DNA from: Kriegella sp963975415
GTDB lineage: Bacteria > Bacteroidota > Bacteroidia > Flavobacteriales > Flavobacteriaceae
Direction of reading: 5' to 3'
NCBI RefSeq assembly: GCF_963975415.1
Contig: NZ_CAXBGN010000006.1
Coordinates: 124,001-188,000 of the forward strand
DNA length: 64,000 nucleotides
Under the pieces are notes generated by a model that worked only from the letters and a program-made list of their open reading frames with translations, did not search any database and was not told the DNA's origin. This document shows positions 8,753-20,700 of the stretch, in pieces. The position numbers and the translations under genes were made by a program. Position 1 is the first letter of the stretch. Every line of letters begins with the position of its first letter.

Positions 8753-11700
8753 TTATCTGTAAAGCGTAAAGTGCCCTATAAATTCACGGGTATCGTTTTC
8801 TCCGTTTAATTTTATGATATACCAGTAATCTCCTGTCGGGAGCGTGTGCTCCTGATAGAATCCGTCCCATCCATTCGGACTGTCGATCAATCGAAAGACT
8901 TGACGGCCATATCGATCAAATACATTGATCCATATATCTGGAAATTGAGTTATATTTCTTGGTATCCAAAGATCATTTTTTCCATCACCATCAGGCGTAA
9001 AGAAATTCGGAATATCGATATCTATAAATTCAATGAAGATGGTTGCTATGGCCTCACATCCATTTTCATCAACGACCCTAACCGTGTAAGTGTCCGTTCT
9101 TCTAATATAAAAAGTATTGGAGTCACCGTTATCGTAATCATCAAAATAGAAGGTATACCGTTCTTTTCCGCCAGTTGCGATAGCTGTAATCTCATTGAGG
9201 TTACGTTGTTCAAGGGTCAAGACCAAAGGCTCAAACCCTTCCACTTCAAAATCGACCGTATTGATACATCCATTGGCATGGGCGATAGTAATAAAGTGGG
9301 TACCTGCCGCCAAATTGGTAAAATTGGCCTCTAGTACAAAATCATTAGGATCCGAAGAGTCTAATGCATACATGAGATCAGGAGTAACGGTTTCATCTTC
9401 TAAAATGAGATTGATACTGTTGTTTGGCGTATCACCTGTACATTCGTAAATGACCTCTGCCATGGCATTGAGGTTGGCTCCGCCTTCTACAGTAATGGTT
9501 TCATTCGTTGTACACCCATTGGCATCCTTAACAAATACAATATATGTACCCCCGGCCAAATTTTCGATATTTAGTCTGCCTTCGACAAAATCGGCATCTT
9601 GGTTAGAATTTAATGCGGTGCTGTATGGGGCCGTACCACCGGTAACATTTATAGTTATAGATCCATCTCGGTCTCCTGCACAGATTTCAGGAGTTGAACT
9701 GGTCTCCATTTCCAATAAATCAGGTTCGCTAACCGTAAATTCAATCAGTTCGAAACAACCATTGCTATCTTGTACAATTACACTGTAGTCACCAAGGGAA
9801 AGATCTTCGAAACTATTGTCATCATCAAATTGATTTAAATTTGGTGAAATGGCATATTGGTACAAGCCGGTACCACCGGTTACATCGATAACAATGCTTC
9901 CATTCTCTTCGCCGTGACATTGAATGTCTGTAATCGTTGTTTCAATCGAGAGTGGATCAGGTTGGGTAATGTTTATTACTTCGGAAGTCACCTGACAATC
10001 TTCACTTATCACGCTTACATAGTAATTGCCTTGTGCTAAATTATCGAAAAGACCAGAGTTTTGATACGGACGTATCTCAATACTCAACCCGGTATCGGCA
10101 TATAGTCCGTAGCGATAATTACCTAAACCTCCATCAGCGTCGGCATTGATTAAGGCTGAACTTTCGCCATTGCAATTGATAAAGGCCGCTGTTGTATCAA
10201 GGGTGACGGTTAAATCTTCAATTGGTTCGATTCTAACCGTATTGGATAGCATAGAAATACAATTAAAGCTATCGCTAACATAATACTCGTAGGTGCCGGC
10301 ACCTACATTTTGAAATACATGGGTTCCGGCCCCATTGGCATTATTCATTGGGTTCGGGGTGGAGCCATTAATGCTCCAGGTATATGGTCCGGTACCTCCT
10401 TGGGCCGTTAACTCTAATGTAGCACCATTTTGACAACTCATCGCCTGTAGGGTAATCAATTGAGAATGTACCGTTATCGGATCTACAATTTCTGTTGTTG
10501 GAGATATAAAAGTACACCCCATATCATCAAAAACTTCGACCCTATAAAATCCTGCACCCAAATTGTTGAAGGTATTGGTAACCTGACTCGCGGAACTTTC
10601 GAGTAGCGTGCTGCCTGCATTATCGGTGTATCTGTGTAATAGATAACGATAATTACTACTTACATTTCTAGCGTTCAGGGCAATAGATAATGAGGCATCG
10701 GTATCTCCCTGACATACCAAATCTGTTGCTGTCACTGTTCCAGAAATGGGGTCGGGTGTCAAAAGTTCGAAAGCATTGGAGAAGGTCTGCATACACCCTA
10801 AAGCATCGGTGACACTAACGGTATACATACCAGCGGTTAAGCTTTGGAACAAATTCGAATTTACTTGTGTGGCATTGTGCGCAGTACTCGAAGTAGTATT
10901 TGTTACTACAATGTCATACGGTGCCACTCCGCCTAAGGGTTTTATAGCTGCGCTACCTTGATCATTGCTACAACCCACATCGGTTAGATCAATGGTGTCT
11001 AGGGTGATTGCCGCTGGAGGGGTACTTATACTGAACGACCTTACTTGAGTACAATCAGGAAAGGCAGCTTGCACGACCTCGGCCAAATAATTTCCAGCAG
11101 GAATATTGATGGGTGCCGTTGGACCTAGGTTGACAGAAGTGCCTGATATTATTTCGGCACCATCATCGGAGCGATCCGCAGGTGTTCCATTGGTTTCGAA
11201 AATACGCCATGTGAAACCTCCGGAATAAGTGGCATCCGATATGCTGAGGGTAATACTGCCGTTATCACCAAAGCATACGGCATCAGAGAGTTTGTTTACG
11301 GCCACATCGAAGGTATTCGGTTCGGCTACGGAGTGTGATAAATTGACTTCGCAACCTGTGTTTTTGTTCTTTATAACAAAGGTATAGTTGCCTGGTTGTA
11401 AGTCAAGAAATTCATTGGATGGTTGGAAACTGCCGGAAGGCAATTTCTTAAATTCATAATTTGACGGATTAGCGCTGTAATTGGTTACGGTACTCGCAAT
11501 GTCTATTGAGATATCCTCGCCGGCATTACTACAGGAAATTGGATCATCAATAGTTAAGGTGGGTGTGCCCAATTCATCATAAGGCGGTACGATTACCATT
11601 CTTTCACCCAGACAGCCATTGTCGTCAAAAACGCGAACAACGACATCGCCACCAGAGGTGTCGGTAAAGGTATAACTATTTTGAGAGCCATTCTGTAGAA

Positions 11701-14700
11701 CGGAACCGCTGCCATTATCTATGAATTCATAGCGGATGTAAGTGCCCGAACCTTCGGCAATACTGCTGAGGTCAATGGTGATTTCGGCATTGTTCATAAC
11801 ATCACCGCTACTGCAGCCGAAGGGTGTTACGGTAGGCAGATCAAAAGTAATCTCGTTGGGCTGATCTACATTTATACCATTCAATATTGTAGTACACCCG
11901 TTAGGCCCCGAGGCTGTTACCTGGTACGTTCCCATAGGAAGGTTTTCATAGGTGTTGGTGGCGGTATTGAAGTTTCCATGGTTAGGACTTAGGCTAAAAC
12001 TTAATGGATTATTACCATTGTTTACTTGGGTAAGCGCAATTGCTCCATCACTACCGCCAAAACAAGTAACATCGGTCACATTTGGAGTAAAATCGGGTAA
12101 AACCGCAGCGGGTACTTCAATACTAAAGTTACGACTACATTCGGGCGAAGTCGTGCCTGCATCGTATATAGTAATGTTGTAGGTATCGGCTGCTGTTACC
12201 AAAACCGTTAATGGGTTCGAAGTCATTGCTTCTCTTGCCACGACTGTGCCAGAGGTATTGGTTATTTGATATTCGTAATTCGCAGAGCCAGAGGATACTT
12301 CCATGGTCAGTTGAGCTTCATGACCAGCCCCACAACCCAAACTTCTTGTAAGTGAAGCCGTAGCTTGTAAACTAGGATGTACGGTTATCGCTTCAGAATC
12401 GGTGCAACCGTTACCGTCTTTTACAAAAACCGTGTAAGGTCCGGGTGCGACATTAGTGAAAACACCACCGTTATTGATATAAGTGGTTCCGCCATCCAAC
12501 GAATAGACCATGGAGGGCGACACGGGTGCTGCTGAAATATTTACTGTGGCCGCTGAACTACAATTGTCGATAGTTATTCCTGAAATGACAGGATTGGCCG
12601 TTAAGCTCATATCAATGTCCAATAGGGGAGATATACAACCAAACTGATCACTGATTTCTACAAAATATTTTCCCGAAGGAGAATTCGAAGGAATTTCCAA
12701 AGGGTTGTCCGAGGTAGCTGTAATAGTAGTAAATGGCGCTGGTCCGGTTACCGTAAAAGTATAAGTGCCACCGCCGCCGGTCAAATTGTCAACTGAAATT
12801 AGCCCAGGATTCTCACAGCTAATATCTTGTAAAGAGTTCAAGCTGGCCGTAATCGGCGCCAATCCTTCTAGAAGCAAGTTTTCGCTGGCACTGAAACATT
12901 GTGGCGTTCCTCCAGTATTGACCTGTTGTACTACTATATAATATTCGTTCGGTGCCAAATTTTCAATTTTAATTGAACTTGCATAGTCGATATCACCTCC
13001 ACTTGAAGTAATCGTGTTTCCATCAATATCGTACAGGGTCCAGTTCATTTTTAGCTCCGTAGAACCGTCGGTATCCGTGATGTTGTAGGTAATCTCGCCA
13101 TTGTTAGCGCCACTGCAGGAGGGTTCGTAAGTAGCGGTTATTTCCATGGGGTTCGTAACCACATCATTTACGTTTACGCTGCTTTGTCTGACACAACCTG
13201 GGGCAGGTGAGGAAGAATCGCGAACATAAAAAGCGTATGTTCTACCTGGAATCAAACCGGTAAATGTATGTGTAACACCTGCGGCAAAAGGGCCAACCCA
13301 ACCATTGGCTGGAGTAATTGGGTCAAAATTGGCGGGGTCATCCGTATAGGTATATAAATAAGGACTAGTTCCATTTTGACCACGTACCGTTACTTGCAAT
13401 TCATTACAATTAACTACTATGGGAAGAATGGTGATATCCAGATCATCTAAAGGGTAAGGTATAATGAATGGGTCCAAATCTGTTTGACAAACCGTGTTGT
13501 TTGAACCATCTATTGTTCTCATGGATGGATAAACGGTATCTCCTGACAAATATCCTTTTAATTGATCGGAAGTACCCGGGACACTATTGTCTCCAATCCA
13601 TGTAGTACCTCCATCGGCACTGAACTCTATGGTTCCTAAAGTTGTTGGGTAAGCACTGAAACCGAATCCGAAATCATTGATGTCTCCGGTACAATTGGCA
13701 GGTGTTATGCCTGTAACTGTTGCAGTCAACTCCTCAGGTTCGTTTATGGTAATTCCTGTTACAGAATCGGAACATCCGGTTGCATCGGTTATTATGATGT
13801 CATAATCGCCTGGTGCGAGGTTATAATAGGTTCTTGTAGTACCAATAACCCCTGTTTGTAAGGCATCTGAGGTGCCATTATCTATATCTCTGATTTCATA
13901 GGTGTATGGAGAAAGCCCCGAAGTAATATTCACGTCAATACTACCTTGGCCGCCAAAACAGATGGCATCGGTAGGAAGCGCTGTAAAAGCAAGTGCAGGA
14001 GTGTTTCTTACGGTAACTGTTTCCAAATATTGGCAATAAGGTGTTGTCGCGTTATTATCCCGTACATATACATCAAAATCACCCGCGGTCGCATTGGTTA
14101 CGGTAATGCTATTCGAAGCATCAAAATCACTGTCTTGAACCGCACTGCCCGTTGGTAGAAAGGCGTAGAAGTAGTTCCCATCACCTCCTGTGGCTGATGC
14201 CGTAATACTGCCATCTGCACAGGAACTGACATCGACTACATCAATTTGAGCCAATAAAATCGGTGATATGGATATTGATTTTATAGAAGAAATACAGCCA
14301 TAAGAGTCGGTCACCTCGATATCGTAAGAACCATTGGAAAGTCCGTTAAAGGTATACGAAGTCACGGTTGATGGGGTAGGGGTCATCCATGCCCCGCCAT
14401 CAATTCTAAAGCTATATCCCCCATTACCATTAGTTACCGCAGCGGTGAGGCTAGCATTGTTCTGCCCGTCATAACAGGCCGTAGCACTCAAATCAAAATC
14501 AATATCCGCTGGAGGAGCTATGGTTACGGCAGTTGTAGAAACTACTTCACAATTGTTTTGGTCTCGAACCCTAACTACGTAACTGCCATCCGGTACATTG
14601 GGAAATTGATTGTTAGTTTGATAGGAAGCGATAACTATCCCTGCCGTATCTTCTAATTGATAGGTGTATGCAGGGTTGCCGCCGGTGGCGGAGGCCTCTA

Positions 14701-17700
14701 AGGTTCCGCCTGTGTTGAAACAAGTGTAATCTGCAATTTGATTCAATTGTGGGATTATTGGCGTAGGGTTTGTTATAGTTGCTGAAAAATCTGTAATACA
14801 TGAATTATCGGCAACCTTACGAACGTCTACCGTATAAGATCCATCGGCCAAGGTGGCGCTTGTGGTCACGGGGGAGGTCATTGAGGCCGTCCAGTTGAGA
14901 CCGCCGTCGGTCGAATATTCAAATCCCGTGGTCGAGTCAAAATTAGCCACTTCAAAACGGATGGCTCCGTCGGAACTGCCATTGCAACTTGGGTCTATGG
15001 TGTTGAGTAATGCGGCCTCAAAAGCTTGGCCTGTTTGAACTACTACAGTTATATCCGTGGTTTTTTCGCATACTTCGGGTTGCTGTGAAGCTTGAATGTC
15101 ATCGATAATCAAATCGTTTCCAAAATCACTATCCAAATTACTGCGCAAAACAATGTCTACGGTCGTATTTGCTCCTGGATTCAAAATGACTTGTCGGTTG
15201 TGCCAATCATCTGCATCACCATTTTTAGGTATTTCAGGCGTAGGTATGCTGTGAAGTACTGTGCCGGATGCATCTAGAAGTTCCACTAATATTTCCGGAT
15301 TGTTACCATTGGCCGAAGTTTGCATCAGGTTATACGCCCATAAAGAAAGTGTGATGTCTTGGTTGGGAAGAACTTCTAATCCTCGGCGTGCCCAAAGAAT
15401 TCCTTTTTCACCCGCCAGTGTACTGACGTCAACTGCCAAGAAACGTCCCTCGGTTAAACCTGTGTGGTCATTGGGGCTTCTCCATGCGGTAACAGGATTA
15501 GTGACAAAATTGGTTACCGTGTATTCTCCATTTACCAAAATACCGGCAGGACCAAGATTGCAATCCGTTGTACTGCCGTTTTGGGGTTCGTAACAATAAC
15601 CAGGACCAATTTCCCCAATTTGGGTGGTGGGTCCGGATCCAAAATCTTCAAAGAACAATGTACTTTGGCCTGGTGCAATGTTGCTTGAATAACCTACAGT
15701 TACCGTTTGTGTGCCTGTCGCCACGGAAGTAAAGGTGTTGCTGTCGGCAGGTGCGTTCAACGAACTGTTCAAGCTATAGGTATAGGTGAAATCTGTTGTG
15801 TTGGATGGTGTTATGGTGATAGTGCCCAATCCGTCACAGTCATAGGTCACAACCTCCGTAAAAGAAGGGTCGGTCACGGCGTTTGGAACCGTAATATCCA
15901 TATTATAGGTGCAATCCAAGGCATCCTTTAGAACCAATTGATAAGAACCCGGTAACAATCTTACCGCATCAGTTGCGCTGAAGGAGCTTCCTCCGTCAAA
16001 GCTAAATTCATAAGGTGCTTGACCACCATTCGGGTTAAGTATTTTCACCAAAGCTCCACTCGTATTACATGAGGCATGTTCAACTATTGAAGGAGATGCC
16101 GTTAAACGGAAAGGTTGGTCAATTTCATGGGTAATAGTTTCCGTACAGGTGTTGCTGCCACTTCCACTAGAGTCTTTAACGGTAATTTCGTAATGGCCCG
16201 CCGCTAGATTTAAGAAATTGGTTGAGTTTTGATAGGTGGTTCCACCATCTAAACTGTATTGGTAAGGTGCAGTTCCCCCAGTAACCGATACGGTCAAAGT
16301 AGACGTTGCCGAGTCGGCACACGTAATCTGTGAATGTGAGGCACTGACCGAAAGGCTGCCGAGGTCTTCTATTCGAACGGTATTGGAAATTTTATGACAA
16401 TCATTGCCGTCCATTACAATAAATGTGTAATCACCGTTTTCGTTTGGAAAATAAGTACTGGGGTTGCCTCTGTGGCCGAAGAGAAAACTGGAAGCCGTTT
16501 GAATAGCTGATGCCGGAATATCGGAAGGGTCGCTGTATAAAGGTACTCCATCTTTGCTCCAAATCGCCATTTCGTAATTAGGGTCGGGCAAACCACCATT
16601 AGGTGTTAGGGTTATAACACCTGATGTACAGGTGATATTATTGGTTACCGAAGCACTTAGCGTTAGTTCGGCAATGCGGTCTACCGTAATCTGTTTGGTA
16701 TCTAGACAGCCATCATCTGTTCTGGTAGTGACAATGTAGTTGCCAGGATTAACGCCTGAAAAGGTATGGGTGTTATCTGCAGTTGTAGTTTGATTGCTCA
16801 CCAAGCTACCTTGACCACTATTGCTACCATCATCCAAACGAAGTTCATAGTTGTAGTTGGGCAACACATTCAGCGCTTGTATCGCTATGGTTCCGAGTTG
16901 GTTGCAATCAGCCGGGGTAGTACTCAGCTGCACTTCAAAATCACGTTCTAAAATACCAATATCTTCTGTTTCAAATACACAACCACCTGTTAATGGCGTA
17001 TTATCGGAAGGATTCAATTGAGTAACCTGAACTTTGTAAGTACCGCTATTGGCAATGTCAAAATTTGGCCCGTTGTTAGCCGAGAATGGAACAACGATAT
17101 TATTATTGTTAACGTCTACCAATTGGAAGCCATATCCCGAACCCACGTTGGTGACCCTGATATTCCCTGGTGTGTTGCATAGGATATCCGAGGAAGTGAA
17201 CGTTGGGTCAAGATTGTTTTTAAATACGTTGAAATAGAAGCGACTCGAACAGCCATTTTGATATGCAATTACGACACGATACTCACCGCTATCCGTTATT
17301 GTAAAGTTGTCTTGATCGTCAACTGTACTCCAAGTACAGTTGCTGCTTTTGTTGGCACAATCGTCTCCGTTTGCGGAACAACTACCTTCATCAAGCTTTT
17401 GCCATGTGATACTTTGTGCATCGGTGATTCCCAATTGGATCGTGGCCTCATCATTAGCACCACATAAGAATATTTTGGGGAGTATATCCCTATCATTCGT
17501 GCACTCGACGATTTCACCTTGCAAGTCGTTATCAGGATTATTATCTGAATTTACCTGATTAAAGTAATCTTCAATAGGATTGGTCTGGGTTGCGCCAAAA
17601 CGCTCCACGCTAATACGCTCTACCATATCGGGGCAGGCACCGTTCGAAGATTTTTCTACGATATATTGCCCGATAACCGTAACTACCAAGGTACTTGGAT

Positions 17701-20700
17701 TGTTGTCGGGGTCGCCATCGCTCAAAACGGTGTCACCGCTGTCTACTTGACCATTTCCGTTTGTGTCTGCTACCCAGTTATAGGTAGCGAAGCCTTCGCC
17801 TGCGGCGAGAATAACACTATCACCACATAGGAGAACATTTCTGGCTTGATTGCAATTTGATAGATCATTGAAAATCGAGTTACTCGCTACTTCAGGAGCA
17901 CTAGCGCAAGCCGATATTGGGTTGTTGCCATTTTCATCGGTAAAGGTCGACGTGTTTATGGTACCCTGATAGGTCGAATAGGCCCTGTTTTCCAATTGGG
18001 AGGAACAGGCGGCTATAAAATCAGAGCAATTAGCGGCAATTGTTACCTTTATTCTGATGGTGTACTCTGGGCGGCCCACTTCCACTAAATCATCCGGCAC
18101 CGAAAAATCTATGGTGTTTGTTGCTATATCATGATTATAGGTAGTGTTCAAAGCATCCGATACATCTACATTGTCCAATGTGACATTATCAGGTAATATA
18201 TTCTTGATGGTGTAGTTTCGGGCGTCGTCGTCTCCCGTATTTTGAAAGCGTAAGACATATTGTATGGTTTGCCCTAAACTTACGTCTTGACCGTTGATAT
18301 CAATACCGCCCAAATTTTCAGTGGTATTGCCGAGTAATATTTCTGGGGCGAATACTTGGTTATAAGATGCTGCCAATACCATTCCTGTGTTAGGGTCGAC
18401 TGCGGGAACACCGGCACCATATTCGCCACCATCACCGCCATCGGCATCGTTGTCTTTATAATATTCATTGGCATCGGTACAGCCGTCGCCATCGCTGTCT
18501 AGGTCTAGTTGATCGGGAAAGCCATCGTTATCTGTGTCACAGCCCGCTGTTAATAAAATGCCGCTCATATTAGTAGGCCCGGTAATTTCTTGGTTTATTG
18601 AAATGGTATTGTTGCCTGACGGACTCCAAGTAATAGTATTGGCCACATTGTCCAGAACCATGGGTTCCAACGGTCCATTGGAAGTACGTGCACCAAAAAG
18701 CTCGAATTCTCCGAGTTCATCTATCACCACTCTAAGTAACGGACTCCCATGGGAGCCGGTCAGCGAATAAATCTGTGCGTTCCCATTTTCGCCATACCCA
18801 AATCCATCTGAGAAAGTTGCAAAATTTCCTGGCACGTCTTGAAACTGTATTTCTCCTGCGACGTCGACACCATTTACTTCAAGGTTAAAAGAGTTGTCCA
18901 AACTAAAAATGTCCAATACCAAATAGTTGTCTATACTGGTCAAAGTACTATTGAAGGTATTTCCCCCAGAAATATTGAATACCAAATTGTTGCATTCATC
19001 TTCATCTAAAATGCCATCATTGTCATCGTCTAGATCTGTTATGTCGTTTACACCGTCATTGTCAAAGTCATTATGAATCGTTATTCGGGCAGAGGGACTA
19101 TCTTCGGTAATATTAGTGTCGACCTGATCTTGAGTGTGGGTAGCAGTATTGGTCAAGCTAAGCAACGGAAGGGTGCTTATCTCATCGGCTTTGACTTCAA
19201 GTTCTAAAACAGCGCTTTCGCCGCCATTAAGGGTGCCAATGTTCCAAGTATTTCCGCTCCAATTTCCGGTAATGGTAAATGCGGATTCCAATGTGAGTCC
19301 GGTAGGGATATTATCGGTAACCTGGAGATTCGTCAAAGGTCCGACGCCTAAATTTCTTACCTTGATAGTAAAAGTAGCATTTTCGCCTTCCATGATTTCA
19401 GACTTATCTACTGTTTTATTTACAACAATATCTGGATCACAATAATATGCAGAAATAGGCTGTGAATCGTAAGTACATGGCCCTTTGGTTCCTCTTACAT
19501 AATAATCGCCGGCAGTAGATGGGGTGTAGCTTGGGCCGTTGGCTCCGGGGATTAGCACTCCATCGCCAAACCATTGGTAGGCGTCAAAATTACCGGTAGC
19601 CTCAAAGATTGAAGATCCCACAAAGCAACCGCTGCCACCTCTAATTTCTAAGTTAACCTCAGGAACGGTATCGAAACCGGAGAAATATCCTGCAACACCC
19701 CTAGCCCCGTTATATCCAAAGAAACCTACGGCAATGGGCCCTGTAGATTGCACACTTACATTACCATTGAGGTTGGGGATAAAAAAAGTCTTCCAATCGG
19801 TCGAACCGGCCACTGGAACGGCTGGCGGCAATGCGACGGTACCATTACCATCAGTAACCACGATATTTGCATCTGGTGTATTGGTTGCGGCCGTTATAGT
19901 TACACCACCACTGACCAATGTGCCTGCCATATTTCTGATGTCGGGAATATTGTCCATCACGTCTGGTAACAAACAGTTAACCGGAGCTACAAAGTTAAGT
20001 CCCTGGGTATATACTTGACTGGCGCCGGCCATACATTGATAGGCGTATACATCTTTTGAGGTCTGTACGAACATATTTGCCCCGACCGTGTTGGAGGAAT
20101 AATAATTACTGGGTACTTCAAAATATTCACCATTGTTTATTGTTGCTATTGGAGAAGCGGAACCGTTAACGAAAATTTGCGTATTGTCGGCTATGGCAAT
20201 TAATAATGGAAATTCTGTAGTGCCGTTGGTTGAACCGTTGCCCCTTACAAATACATATTCTTTTCCTAATCTGTTTTCGGGTACTGGTTGATCGATACCT
20301 GCATCGCGGTTGCTATTATTTTCTTGTCGGCCAAAGTTCATAGAACCGTTGCTTATGACAATATTCTTATCGGAAACTATAGATGCGCCTATCCAACCGT
20401 CTCTATGTGCGGCAGTGGGAGAGTTGCCGACATAGGTTTCATAAACAAATGATTCATTGGCATTAAGCGTAATTTGGTGCGTATTTGAGGTAATGCCTGC
20501 AACATTGTTTCCAACCCTGAACTCACAATCAGGATCATAGCCAAAAAGATTTACCGTAGTATTGTCTTCGGTCGCCATGATGCCCAAGGTATTTGATTTT
20601 GAGGAGTGGGAACCTAAGTTTGGCACCCCGCCCCATTTAAAGCGGGTACCCATGGCAACCCTACCTTTTGATGTAAGTGATGCTGCCTGTGAGGCCGAAT

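Noticed and set aside
15261..15593. 110-codon plus-strand frame and many similar ones inside the giant adhesin gene
   Set aside because: They lie opposite continuous repeat coding sequence and show no signal, motif or start context of their own.
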